DNA of 64,000 nt from the NCBI GenBank assembly GCA_963662155.1, contig OY759270.1, positions 49,625,664 through 49,689,663 on the forward strand, in the 5' to 3' direction. Shown here piece by piece: positions 15,601 to 24,474 of this stretch (position 1 is its first letter; the number at the start of each line of letters is the position of its first letter). Below the pieces are notes generated by a model, which was not told where the DNA came from, did no database searches, and was given only the letters and a program-made list of their open reading frames with translations. A program made the position numbers and the translations under genes. This DNA comes from Lamellibrachia columna (lineage: Eukaryota; Annelida; Polychaeta; Sabellida; Siboglinidae).

Positions 15601-18135
15601 CTGGCATGCCACCGCCTGTTGGGATGCCACCAGTGGGTGGCATGATGCCGGGTATGCCACCAGGCATGCCACCCATACCAAGAGGAATGCCAGGTGGACT
15701 GCCACCACCAGTGATGCTGACCAACATGATGCGGCCCCCGCCCAGCTCTGGGGCCACAATCCTCACTATGGCCACATCACAGGTAACAGTAATCAGTTCT
15801 AACATACAACATATGTCCCTTGCTGTCAAACATCATGTTTGATTGGCTGAAAATCAACATTTTATGTTATTTTGTTACTTTGTCAAATCGATGCTGCTCT
15901 TTCTGATGGCTGTGTTTTAAGTCAAACAGGAGCTTCCTGTCTGTATTTTCACTAAATTGTTTGTTGCAAAGGAGGATTTGGAATTCAAAATGGAGTTTTT
16001 TAGTTTGGCATTTTGGCACTGGTAGTAGAGAAAGTAGTGAGGGTGAAAAGTGGTGAGTGTGAAGTGGCAGCGAAGACGGGGTAGTCTCTGGTCAAAATGA
16101 CAAGTTTTTGATCACATCTAATGAAGTAAAAACATTACGGACTGTAGCCTACTTTGTCTTATAAAATGTTCTTGGATTAGTGATGAGGAAACTGTCACAG
16201 TGATACTGATTTTGATTTAGACTAATCATCTTCAACTTTTTTAGCCCTACTTTTTGCATATAATTTATTGTGTCATGCATGCAGTTTGATTAAATACAGA
16301 ATATAATTATTATTTATAATAAAATTGGTTAATATAACATATAATTATTCTATGTTATATTAACCCGTTTTATTCTGACAAATCCAGCATTCATGTATAT
16401 TATAACTGGATAAACAATAACCGGGAGGTAGTCACAATGAAAACGTAAAGGTGGCTCTCATACTAGTGACATTTGTCTAAACGGGTCACACTGGTCATGA
16501 AATGCCATATTTTAATAAATGTCTTCTTAGAAACTAATAAATAAAAATAGATATACATGAATTAAATTATCCATGTGATGTTCCAAAAAACCATCCCCAT
16601 TAGCATTTGTAAGATTATCTGGTTACCATGGTTACCTGCTTTTATACTAGTCAAGTAAATGTGTTTGTCATGTCCTGTGCTTGCAGGGCCCCATCACTGG
16701 CCTGGCGTCGACGGCCACCCCGAGTCACACCAGCAGTCTCCAGCTGGCTCAGGCCATACAAAACATTGTCAGCAACTCAACCACGGTCAACCACGATGCT
16801 CAGGCAAATACTCCAGGGATGATTCGTCCGTTCGTGTCGCAGCCAGCTGCTCACCCCCCGCACTCCACCTTCAACCCTGGTATGCCACCCCCAGGCTTCA
16901 CTGGCATGCTACCGCAAGGGTTGAACATGCCCCGCATGGCTCCGGTCGGACCACGCACTCTCATGCTGCCCCCACAGATGCAACCACCCGGGGGCGATAC
17001 TACAAAGAGTCAGCCGGACAACGACAGGTGGTCCCCAATTAAACCTGAGCGAATTGATGGAGCCAGCGGTGGCCAGCGCAGCATGGAGGATGCTGATGAC
17101 CGGCGAAACCACAGAGACGCTGACCGCCACTTCCCTGACCGCAAGTCTGGCGGTGACCGTGACACCATGATGGACTTAGAGGACACAGCAGAAGGCCATC
17201 GAGGGCCCCCTAGTGGTGGTGGTAGGTCACCACGCATGGTGAGCGCGCTCATGTCAGCGATGTCCAATGATCCCAGGCAGGCTGGACCAGGTGGTATGGG
17301 ACCACTCGGTGGCAATGGTCCCATGCTGGGAGGACCAATCAATATGAGCCCTGGCGGAAGAGGTGGACCAATAAGGCAGCTTGGAAACCAACCAAGAGCA
17401 CCCATGTTGGGCTTCCGTGGCCCGCCCAACCTGTTTGGTGGGCCTCCAGGACGGGGTGGGTTCATGCCAGCACGATTTGAAAGGGCAGACATGGCCCGGC
17501 CACCAATGAGGATGAGAGGGGAAGAGGGCCCAAGGGATCTCTTCCCAGGCCCTCCCCAGGGCCCGCCTGGTGACCCTCGGTTCATGTTCCATGGAGGATT
17601 TGGGGGTATGATGCGTCCAGGCTTCAGGGGACCATCAGAGCGCATGCCAGGTCCATTCCAAGGTGGTCCTGTGCCCAGTCTTACAGACATGCCTCGTATG
17701 GCCCGCTTTGGGGGTCCCCCACGGGATGGTCCTCCACGTGATGGTCCCCCACGAGATGGTCCGCCACAAGACAACGACCATGACAGGTTTGGCCGAGACC
17801 ACGGTGAGCCCGATGGCATGAGAGGCCCGTATAGGCGAGGTGATTCACGTGAGCGGCATGAGAGGAATGAGCGTAGTGAACATACGAGTAACAGCAGCCA
17901 ACGTGAACGTCGCGATCGTGACGGGCCACGGCGGTCACGCTGGGGCAACTGGCAGGCAGAGAATGCTGATGAATCAGACATGAGCAGGAATAGTGAACAA
18001 TCTGCCATAGAGGGAAGTGGAGACAGTTGTGGCGAGGCTGCAACTAAAGACACTAAGGTTGAGGCATCAAAAGAGGAGCCGCCAGCCCCAGCAGACAGCA
18101 CCTCAACGCCCCCTCCAGCTGTACCCTCCCAGTGA
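298..18135 (+). CDS. SCAF8: SCAF4/SCAF8-like CTD-associated SR protein (partial, spliced, 3' part of gene)
   Basis: Spliced host gene whose upstream exons (including the CTD-interacting domain of the family) lie before the window. Exons I can place by splice sites and unbroken phase: 298-639 or 668, 2290-2423, 2966-3052, 3402-3502, 4446-4546, 5140-5247, 9128-9296, 10111-10278, 15547-15782 and 16687-18135. In order they encode a poly-Q segment, an RS-rich segment, one RRM, the post-RRM stretch containing WDVDMGVTYVPW that is diagnostic of SCAF4/SCAF8, and a long Met/Pro/Gly-rich tail. Known family role: nuclear proteins that bind the phosphorylated RNA polymerase II C-terminal domain and restrain early polyadenylation. 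SCAF4 and SCAF8 arose by vertebrate duplication, so an invertebrate copy would be the single ancestor; the symbol is approximate. No exon carries a stop. Confidence in the family is high; exact first-exon end is uncertain. Confidence 0.93.
669..2289 (+). other. Intron, nothing recognised
   Basis: AT-rich host intron between the poly-Q exon and the first RS exon. Small ORFs on both strands have no family resemblance and no codon bias. Confidence 0.6.
2290..3502 (+). CDS. SCAF RS-domain exons (2290-2423, 2966-3052, 3402-3502)
   Basis: Three short exons with consensus donors (GTAAGG, GTAAGT, GTGAGT) join in phase and encode RRERRKSSRRRSRSR, then RSRSRSRDRRRR-type residues, then an acidic/basic ERE-rich stretch ending KKEGLPPLKENNLS. 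This linker directly precedes the RRM in the SCAF family. The RS dipeptides are expected phosphorylation sites for SR kinases. Introns 2424-2965 and 3053-3401 hold no other gene I can see. Confidence 0.9.
4446..5247 (+). CDS. SCAF RRM domain split over two exons (4446-4546 and 5140-5247)
   Basis: Exon 4446-4546 encodes CTRTLWLGHLAKQTMEEDL and supplies the RNP2 strand (TLWLGHL) and helix 1. Exon 5140-5247 encodes IPPRGCAYVCLSLRRDA, supplying the RNP1 strand (RGCAYVCL) and helix 2. The RNP1 form PRGCAYV, with few aromatic residues, is typical of SCAF4/8 rather than of general RRMs. The intron 4547-5139 is phase 0. The RRM binds nascent RNA in the family. Confidence 0.93.
5248..9127 (+). other. 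Long SCAF intron, no gene seen
   Basis: AT-rich intron. A short CT-rich/GGGG stretch around 5690-5790 and a 19-bp direct duplication near 5846-5880 are the only local structures. The 136-residue ORF at 6828-7238 is hydrophobic, low in G+C and unlike any family I know, so it is not called. Confidence 0.6.
9128..9296 (+). CDS. SCAF post-RRM exon
   Basis: The exon reads AAWAPGTGVKESNFKANWDV and continues through a WDVDMGVTYVPW block to GGMIDNDSLPEYMK. This block is strongly conserved between animal SCAF4 and SCAF8 immediately after the RRM and is the best identifier of the gene. Acceptor AG ends at 9127 and donor GTAAGT starts at 9297. The 3.9-kb intron before it (5248-9127) contains no gene I can support. 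Confidence 0.92.
10111..15782 (+). CDS. SCAF linker exons (10111-10278 and 15547-15782)
   Basis: Exon 10111-10278 encodes an acidic KKSDDEEGDGK segment followed by HPQLMPQMIQPG. Exon 15547-15782 encodes GMIPVMPMGMMPPHPMVMPG and further Met/Pro/Gly repeats ending in ILTMATSQ. Phases agree (one base carried over). The exon at 15547 follows directly on an intronic minisatellite with a similar ATGCCAATG core, suggesting the coding repeat and the intronic repeat share an origin or a mutational process. Confidence 0.85.
10380..11540 (+). repeat. Intronic minisatellite, about 23-bp unit CATGGCAAAGTGACTCAAACTTA
   Basis: About fifty diverged copies of a unit near 23 bp with core GGCAAAGTGACTCAAACTTA (20 bases) run head to tail in the SCAF intron. 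Copies degrade progressively toward the right end (after about 11340 only traces remain), and alternate between CTCAAACTTA and TTAAAACTCA versions, giving a partial two-unit higher-order pattern near the left end. Confidence 0.9.
12509..12991 (+). repeat. Tandem repeat, 54-bp unit, about nine copies
   Basis: Nearly identical 54-bp units each contain ACTATTAGTAGTAAGTAC and TTTCCTAGCTACAGCTAATC. Copies differ mainly at one base (TACATT or TACGTT), an alternation that suggests recent local amplification. Confidence 0.95.
13665..13773 (+). repeat. Three perfect 36-bp tandem copies
   Basis: The unit begins AGACCATTGGTCGCGCACAG and is repeated three times without visible change in the SCAF intron. 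It contains an ATTGG (inverted CCAAT) pentamer in each copy. Confidence 0.9.
14514..14826 (+). mobile_element. MITE-like element with G-rich ends and flanking direct repeat
   Basis: The left end CCCGGGGGGGTACTGCC and right end GGGAGTACCCCCCCCA form an imperfect terminal inverted repeat. The flanks carry GGTTAGATG at 14505-14513 and again at 14827-14835, so an 8- to 9-bp target duplication is likely, as for hAT-type elements. The interior is short (about 313 bp) and non-coding. The superfamily assignment is inference. Confidence 0.6.
15240..15500 (+). repeat. Intronic minisatellite of about 35 bp before a SCAF exon
   Basis: About seven copies of a unit containing TATTGGACTGTTGGTATGAT and GCCAATGACATGCTG end about 50 bp before the exon at 15547. 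Antisense ORFs such as CHWHHTNSPIQH repeats come from this array and are not genes. Confidence 0.9.
16687..18135 (+). CDS. SCAF terminal coding exon
   Basis: Acceptor TTGCAG ends at 16686; the exon is open for 482 codons to TGA at 18133-18135. It encodes GPITGLASTATPSH, a helix-like SLQLAQAIQNIVSN segment, then long Gly/Pro/Met/Arg-rich repeats including four tandem PPRDG/PPQDN units near 17719-17775, an RE/RS-like stretch (RGDSRERHERNERSEH) and an acidic tail. The long antisense ORF over 17010-18188 is a shadow of this biased composition. The 3'UTR follows. Confidence 0.9.
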   Translation, partial: GPITGLASTATPSHTSSLQLAQAIQNIVSNSTTVNHDAQANTPGMIRPFVSQPAAHPPHSTFNPGMPPPGFTGMLPQGLNMPRMAPVGPRTLMLPPQMQPPGGDTTKSQPDNDRWSPIKPERIDGASGGQRSMEDADDRRNHRDADRHFPDRKSGGDRDTMMDLEDTAEGHRGPPSGGGRSPRMVSALMSAMSNDPRQAGPGGMGPLGGNGPMLGGPINMSPGGRGGPIRQLGNQPRAPMLGFRGPPNLFGGPPGRGGFMPARFERADMARPPMRMRGEEGPRDLFPGPPQGPPGDPRFMFHGGFGGMMRPGFRGPSERMPGPFQGGPVPSLTDMPRMARFGGPPRDGPPRDGPPRDGPPQDNDHDRFGRDHGEPDGMRGPYRRGDSRERHERNERSEHTSNSSQRERRDRDGPRRSRWGNWQAENADESDMSRNSEQSAIEGSGDSCGEAATKDTKVEASKEEPPAPADSTSTPPPAVPSQ

Positions 18136-19150
18136 GTCCGTGTACATCTTGGTTGCTGAAGCACATGGCTTATTATGCGTCGTGGCACACAGGGACTTTA
18201 CAAGTCATCATAACGTTCAAATAGTTTCATGACCACTTCCAAAGACCACGATCGCTTTTCCAGATTCGTTAGTACCAACAATTGCTGATTAGTAACATTT
18301 CAAAAGAAACTTGTCTTTTATGGTGATCGTTGACAAAAAGAACTCTCTGTGTTGGCTCCACATTGTGGTTGACGACCGTATCGAAACTGCTAATTTGAAT
18401 AAGTTGATAATTTTTTTTCAGTGTAACCACCATGATACGATTTCTCAAATTATAGCGAGCTGATGTGGGGTTTATCAATAGGTTACACCCGTTTTTGTCA
18501 CAGAGTTCATCTAGTAACATAAACTGCACATGTTGTTTGTCATGTGGTTCCGTTGGTAACGCAAAATCTATGTATTTGTTTGTTCTTCCTTGTGCTGCGA
18601 CCATTCTGTGCATCGCAACCTAGTTTACATTGTCTCAAATTTGTTTAGGGTTACCTGCGCTATCACATATCTTCACAACAATTTGTTTAGGGTTACCTGC
18701 GCTATCACATATCTTCACAAAAAATATGATTTATGTCAGACACTTCTCAACCTAGTCTTTTATTATATTCCAACCATATTTGTTGGGAGTACCAACGGAA
18801 GAGAAAACGCCATAAGGTCTTTCACGTATGATAGCTCAAGTTTGTTGTCCTTTCTATTATAGATGTATAAGAGTGTGTTTTAGTTCGAGACGTTTCCTTT
18901 TCACCGTTCATGATCATCCTCGTCTGGTGATATCGGTGAACAATCAAAAGCCAATAAATGTGAGCGTTACACTGGAATTTACATTTGTTGCTGTCACTGA
19001 TGCGAGGTGTGCCCACGTTCTTCGACCAAGCCCATAATCGGCGTCGCGTCAGTTGATGGATTTGATAATTATTTACTAGAGTTCTATGCATTGTGGATTG
19101 TTCTTGCTTAATGGATGTCCGCTTTAATAAACTTAGTGTGTGTGTGTGTG
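18136..19150 (+). other. SCAF 3'UTR with polyadenylation signals
   Basis: No coding potential is seen after the stop. AATAAA occurs at 18953-18958 and at 19126-19131; the second, followed by a GT-rich run (TGTGTGTGTGTG at about 19137), looks like the functional signal plus downstream element. A 39-bp direct duplication lies at about 18645-18720. Confidence 0.6.
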
Positions 19151-20208
19151 CATCGCTTCAGCGTTAATTGATTTATCAACCCAAGGGAACATTTAAAATG
19201 TTCTTGCACAAACGAAAGCCGTAAAATGATTCGAGTAGGTTCTCGTGTTTCATGCGCAACCAAATCTGTGGGAAATCGGTTCCTCTACAATAATGCTGAA
19301 GAAGAATATATCCCAACAGTTTGGTGGGGGACTACGTCACTAGGTTTTGTAGCCCGCAATTTAACACGTCTGAAGGCTTTCAAGTTCCGATGCATAGGCC
19401 AAACATGTAAGGGAAGGCAGTGTTAGTTGAGCAATTTTTAATTCTTTTTGATATCTAGGAGACAATCGTATTCGTATGTCAAAAATTTTTCACTCGCATA
19501 AACTATGGTTATTAGTAGATATTGTATACAAAGATAATATATCTAGTATGCATAGATAATTATATGTAGTTGATTCAAATAGGAACGAGGCCATACGCGT
19601 AGCCTTATGGTCCACTGGGCCCGAAGAGGTGGGGTGAGGTGATTCAAATAGGGTTGGTACACTGGCTCAACTAACACTTGGCGTGGGGTAAGTTGAACCA
19701 CAGTGTAGCGTAAGTTGGGTAAATGCTTTATTTGTATAATTTAGGCCTTGTACTAAAATTTCATAACAACTCAGCCTACACATCTATCCACTGGGTACAA
19801 CACGTTTCTGACAAGCCAACGCACTTGATTAATATCCGATGTCCCAATGTGTTCGGGAAAATGTATTCCTTGGTTTATTTTGGGGTAAAGAACACTCGTC
19901 TTCTTTTTTTAGCTGCTGCTCAATTAACCCTCTCCTGGACCTTGGGTGGCTCAACTAGCCCCGTTTCGACCATGACGCTTTTTTAATTAACTTCTCATTA
20001 CTGCGCGCTGTGGTGTAAATAATCTTCTTCCCTCTGCGTAGTTAAACCATTTGTAAGTTCACAGAAAATAAAGTCTGGTCATATGCGTTGATAGGTTACA
20101 CACCAGCAGATGACATATCACCAAAAGTTTCGAAAAACACTTTTAAATCACAATTTCTTACTGTTGTGACGAATGACACTTATTGTACGTCAATCATGTT
20201 CTAATAAC
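19151..20208. other. Intergenic host DNA left of the Polinton
   Basis: No gene recognised. The stretch ends at the Polinton target site. Short motifs such as GGCTCAACTA recur on both sides of the Polinton (about 19670, 19950 and 52127), consistent with one host locus interrupted by the insertion. Confidence 0.6.
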
Positions 20209-20214
20209 ACTGAC
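20209..20214. other. Left target-site duplication ACTGAC
   Basis: Six bases ACTGAC precede the element end AGTAGTTAAGG and the same six follow the right end at 52079-52084. Six-base duplications are the signature of Polinton integrase. Confidence 0.95.
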
Positions 20215-20450
20215 AGTAGTTAAGGAAAGGAAATGACCAGGTAAAAGAGGTTGCCAGTTTCGAAGAGTCATCCGGTTTCCGATCGCACAGCCTTCTGGGT
20301 AGCCTGAGCGCCCCCTAGCGGAGACCCATAACCCTATCCGTAACCCTGGAGCTAACCCTAACCGCCGTAACCCCCAACTTTTTGACGTGGCGAGCTAACC
20401 CTAACCCTAACCCCTGTCGACTGGAGCTAACCCTAACTGTCTTAACCCCA
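20215..20450 (+). repeat. Polinton left terminal inverted repeat
   Basis: Matches the reverse complement of 51856-52078 with small indels. It contains a conserved AGCGCCCCCTAGCG block near 20308 and CCCTAA repeats at 20394-20414. The same AGCGCCCCCTAGCG block occurs in the nested element near 28379. Confidence 0.93.
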
Positions 20451-20944
20451 TGTAACCCCAAACGAAGTGACCGCTACCCTAACGTGACCGCTACCCCCAT
20501 CCCAAAGAGCAACATAACGTTAACCGTAGCTAAAGGCGTTTAACGAGTGGAGCAAAGCGTAACCCCCCAGCTCGTTGTCGCCCGCGGTACCCTACCCACC
20601 CGTAAGCCATCGGAACCAGAGCGATATAGGGACTTTATAGGTGTTGGACATAAGACGTCATAAAACGAAAAGTTATCGATATAATGTGATAATGTAATAT
20701 GTATAAAAAATTCATCCACTCTTTTTTATGTGGTAGCAGGGTGAAATGTGGTCATATTTCTTTTGTTAGCGTAGTGATAAACCAACAAAACACGTCATTG
20801 AATAAAAGCAAATTTTATTAAATAATGAAAAAACAATGACATTATAATATATAGGAAAGTATTGTAGTTAAATAGCGGTATAACATTTTAAAATAGTGAC
20901 ATATGATATTGTTCATCGTTCGTCAGGCTATGACGTCAATTGAA

Positions 20945-21183
20945 TTGCAGGCATGGTCGGCAAGGCGCGTCCAACCGCGGCAGTGACCGACCTCGTCTAT
21001 CCAGCAACTTGCTCGGTCGGAGCGCTTTCTTTTCGTGCACTATTGGACGGACGTGAGCACTCGTTCTCACAGAGGACAATAAATGAATGGAACAAATTGT
21101 CAACAGATTGTGTAACTGCTAGCAGCGTGAATATGTTTAAAAACAAGGTTGACACATATCTCAGGAGGGCGGGCTATAAGTAG
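20945..21183 (+). mobile_element. LINE reverse-transcriptase C-terminal tail fragment
   Basis: The frame at 20953-21183 encodes SFSQRTINEWNKLSTDCV followed by SVNMFKNKVDTYLRRAGYK. This F..R....WN.LP....S...FK..L pattern is the usual C-terminal end of CR1/Jockey-group LINE reverse transcriptases. Only the last ~75 residues are present, so it is a 5'-truncated insertion or a captured fragment within the Polinton. No 3' poly-A is obvious next to it. Confidence 0.65.
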
Positions 21184-22439
21184 ATGAACATTGTTGGACT
21201 CTCGATAAGCCAATGGCTTCCTTGTCCACTTGCCATCTGGGCCTTTGGCTTGGATGGCAAATCTTGTTAAAGTTCCACCACTACCGTGCTCCACAGCCGT
21301 CTATGATCAAGGAAGGCGGCATATTGGTCAACTTCCGAATTCCAGTCTTCCGTCGGCAGGGGGCTGTCGTAGCCATCATCATAGTCCACACATGGTGTGC
21401 TGTAAAGAAGGTCTTCCATTACAGCAGACCATTGTTGACGATGGAAGCTGAAAACCAGAGTGAGAGACACATAAAAATCGAGCCTTTGTTAAAGGTACAG
21501 CACGCTATAGAATATTTGAAACGAGAGAGCAACGAGAGGCGTACTTTGAACCAGACCAGCAGTCGGCTGACTGGTGTTTTTTTTTTTTTTTTTTTTTCGC
21601 TAGCAGTCGCCTACTCGGCCTGTATACCGATTGCAGTCCTTATCGGCGGTGACCCGACGACCTCAGGGCGGTAAAGCCCGGCGCACACGGGCGGATCGGC
21701 AGCGCGGCGACAGCTCACGAGGCCAACAGCTGAGCTATATTTCCTATCACCGTTGCCTGCACACGAGTGAATGTAGCTGAGCTGCATGCGCGATCGTCAC
21801 TACCAAATTGCACCCACAATACTTTGCGCAGCTTCCCTCCTGAAAATAACATTTCATTAACACTACCTTAAATCTAAGTAACAAAAATTTAATAACTGAA
21901 TCACGAATATTGATACTAATAATAGATAATTAACGCACAGCGTACATATTTAGTCAAATACCTTTTTAATACTTCATAAAATGTATACACATTATGAACT
22001 GTGTGACATGAAAGTTGAAAAGGATATGTTTGTAACTTATATATAACATATCCTGAAAATACAATTTAAAATATCATGAACAAGAATCAATTGTAAGCAA
22101 ACGACGACGTGGTTTTTTTTAACTAGAGCTATCTATAACCAAACGTTACACAGTTGTAAAACAGTATGTCTTTTAAAGTTAAACTATGTGTTATATATGC
22201 ATTGTAAAAGTGTTAAAGTTAAACTATGTATTACCGAATTTTCGCACAACTACACGTGCTATATATATCATATATATACTTACAAACGATGCAGCATTAT
22301 GGTCAGTGCGTCGCCTATGACGTTATACACGACCAGTAGATCGGCGAACACAGCAACGGCAGACACCATGACAACAGCAATGACGATAGGTGCATAAAGA
22401 AATGACTAGTCTTAAATAGCAAGCGTTAAACAATGCAGA

Positions 22440-22745
22440 CAGCTGAGGTACAACTGACGTACAGTCGACGTAAGACACTAGAAAAAAAACATGTTTTTGT
22501 TGTGAAAACAACTCCCAGAAACTCGACGTTCAACTGACGTAGTCGATGTAGACTTCTAGAGTAATAACAAATTCTGGGAAACATGCATTAACCCAAGCCA
22601 GCGGCTATATAAACGACCCCAAATTCATCACAACGAAAAGCTGACCGACGCCGATTTTCCCAGACACTCGACGTACAACAAACGTAGTCAACGTAGGCTT
22701 CTAGAGTAACCCGAGCCAGTGGTTATATCAAGCGACCCGCCACTT
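22440..22745 (+). promoter_or_regulatory. Duplicated promoter-like blocks with TATA box and TGACGT motifs
   Basis: Two related ~85-bp blocks (about 22518-22620 and 22668-22740) share CTCGACGT, ACGTAGTC, CTTCTAGAGTAA and an AGCCAG(C/T)GG(C/T)TATAT core. The first has a clean TATATAAA at 22606-22613; in the second it is TATATCAA. CAACTGACGTA motifs resemble CRE/ATF sites. The blocks lie just before the first Polinton gene at 22800, so they probably drive it. Confidence 0.55.
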
Positions 22746-22799
22746 CAACGGTCACAACTACTCGTTCTTTCGATTGACTGCTTCACGTTCGACTCTGCT

Positions 22800-23293
22800 A
22801 TGGCCACACAGAAGTTTGTCGACGATCAGCAGCAGCAGATGAATCTCGCACGCCTACAGAACGAGGTAACTAGCGGAACTTACAAATTTACAAGACCGTT
22901 AACAATAGTCACTTGCAGCACGCAAGAGAAATGCATACTTTATGCATCGTGCCCGCACTGTCCCAAAGGCGTCCAGTTGCAGAAGCAAGGCTACTATTGT
23001 CCAGTTCACCAATGGCAGAGAGTTCCCGTGTACAGGTACAACCTGCGTGTCCTCCTGCAGGATTGGATCGGAACAGAAATCTGGGTCAGTTTGTTTAACG
23101 AAGTGGCAGCGAAAGTACTGGGTTTTAGCGCTAAAAGCTACGTCGCTATGACGTCAGATGAAGAGCGATGTGCCTCGCTGTCGGTGCTGAAGGGGGCCCG
23201 TGTCATGGCAACCATTAAAAACGCATAAAGAACGAGTATGTCAACTACAACGTGTCAGTGCTGGAAGTGCTAGACGGAGCATTCTCTTTGTAG
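22800..23293 (+). pseudogene. RPA-like single-stranded DNA-binding protein (DBD-C/zinc-ribbon type), frameshifted near its end
   Basis: ATG at 22800 starts MATQKFVDDQQQQMNLARLQ; 142 codons follow to TAA at 23226-23228. A zinc-ribbon core is visible: ASCPHCPKGVQLQ and GYYCPVHQW supply C-x2-C and C-x2-H ligands, followed by the OB-fold strands YRYNLRVLLQDWIGTEIWVSL and NEVAAKVLG. This order (zinc ribbon inside an OB fold, then an alanine-rich helix) is that of RPA70 DNA-binding domain C. After a one-base shift near 23220 the neighbouring frame reads NEYVNYNVSVLEVLDG, matching the last RPA strand, up to TAG at 23291. The role is probably coating ssDNA during protein-primed, strand-displacement replication. 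Family assignment is by motif only. Confidence 0.7.
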
Positions 23294-23806
23294 GAGGAAG
23301 ACAAAGAGAATGCTGCCGGCACCAGCGAGACGACGAATGACAGCGTCGAAAAAGTACAACAGACACAACCGTCGTGGTCAGACTGGGAGGGTGACGATGA
23401 CAGTCGTCATATCGTCGCTGTCGACCATGCTGCTACTACCATAACTATAGTCAGCAGCAGCAGCGACAGCGATGATATAGAGATGACGGTAAGTAAAATA
23501 GATAAAATATGGGATCGTACGGATGCCATGTTGAACCAACAGACATTCGATGTAGCGGTAGACGAGGCCTGCGTTCGTTATACGTGCGCCGAGGTGTTTC
23601 GTATGTTGAGTCTGACGGACGATGAGTATTACATGCCATCGTCCTGTTTTGTCAACCACACCCTACGTTGTGTTGTCGCAGTTTTTATGGCGAGATTCGA
23701 GAAACGACAATGGCATCTCGATATGATAGAGAAGGTTAGAAACACCATCGCTAGTCAATACAAAGATACATGCCCTGCTAGTAGTATGTCATCATCTTAT
23801 ATATAA
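23294..23806 (+). CDS. Acidic accessory protein with SUMO-interaction-like motif (function unknown)
   Basis: The frame is open from the TAG at 23291-23293 to TAA at 23804-23806, but the first ATG is only at 23468/23483. The upstream part (EEDKENAAGTSETTND, SWSDWEGDDD, TITIVSSSSDSDD) looks protein-like, so translation may start upstream, read through the TAG, or be part of the preceding gene (same frame as the shifted RPA tail). TITIVSSSSDSDD has the hydrophobic core plus acidic/serine tail of a SUMO-interacting motif. The C-terminal part has conserved-looking helices (VRYTCAEVFRMLSL, FVNHTLRCVVAVFMARFEK). I do not recognise the family. AATAAA at 23867-23872 ends the transcript. Confidence 0.5.
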   Translation, partial: EEDKENAAGTSETTNDSVEKVQQTQPSWSDWEGDDDSRHIVAVDHAATTITIVSSSSDSDDIEMTVSKIDKIWDRTDAMLNQQTFDVAVDEACVRYTCAEVFRMLSLTDDEYYMPSSCFVNHTLRCVVAVFMARFEKRQWHLDMIEKVRNTIASQYKDTCPASSMSSSYI

Positions 23807-23866
23807 GTCTATCCTTTCATAGCAGTACAGTATATATATTGCATACACGACATATGTATTTTATTT

Positions 23867-23872
23867 AATAAA
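23867..23872 (+). terminator. Polyadenylation signal AATAAA after the early Polinton genes
   Basis: AATAAA 60 bases after the stop at 23806, followed by GTGTCAA and T/G-rich sequence (GTGTTGTCATTGTT), consistent with a cleavage signal separating the SSB transcript from polymerase. Confidence 0.55.
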
Positions 23873-24009
23873 AGTGTCAAAAAAGAAATGGAACGTGTTG
23901 TCATTGTTATATTCCTACGACTGGCACCCCTTCGTAATCGAAAGGGAACCCGTTATCGATGCTAGTGGACAATAGTAGCCATTGTCATAGGACCACACCG
24001 TATCATTCA

Positions 24010-24115
24010 TCACCCCACACACACACACACACTCACGCACGCACGCACGCACACGCACACGCACAAGCACCCGCACACGTGCACGCGCACGCGCACACGC
24101 ACACGCACATCAATC
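24010..24115 (+). repeat. CA/CACGCA low-complexity tract
   Basis: Irregular (CA)n/(CACG)n run between the first Polinton transcript and the polymerase gene. ORFs rich in His-Thr or Ala-His here are artefacts. A TTATATAG box at about 24148 lies between it and the polymerase ATG. Confidence 0.8.
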
Positions 24116-24205
24116 ACTTCTTAGTATACACCATCACCACCCCACACGCGTTATATAGATGGACTGAGGGTCCATGACCTCTCAGTTGTAGACGCAATCA
24201 TCACC

Positions 24206-24437
24206 ATGAAAAGACATCTATGTCGTCACTGTGGAATCGCCTTCGACACGTGTGCAGAGCTACAACGACACGTACCGAGTCATTCAACGCCATCTTGCGA
24301 CGTTCATTCGTACTCAGTGGCACCGCCTATAGTGGTGACACCTAGCGACCACGCAAAGAGAGCGAAATACGTGTGCGAGAAATGCGGGGTCACGTTCGTG
24401 AGATTGGACAACCTACAGCGTCACGTAAGGTCGGTAT

Positions 24438-24474
<37 letters not shown>

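Larger units (their letters stand above)
20451..22799 (+). other. Polinton left non-coding region
   Basis: No intact gene. It holds a LINE tail fragment (20945-21183), a 24-base T run at about 21575, a GC-rich block at 21670-21790, and repeated TGACGTA/CGACGT motifs with a TATA box leading to the first Polinton gene. ORFs at 21100-21470 on the minus strand are unrecognised and not called. Confidence 0.6.

Noticed and set aside
15243..15759. Minus-strand ORFs with HWHHTNSP repeats
   Set aside because: Shadow of the intronic 35-bp minisatellite.
17010..18188. 392-residue minus-strand ORF
   Set aside because: Antisense shadow of the Gly/Pro/Arg-rich terminal SCAF exon, which has a clear splice acceptor and family match.
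21100..21470. Minus-strand ORFs as a transposase remnant
   Set aside because: I could not see any catalytic or DNA-binding motif; left uncalled.
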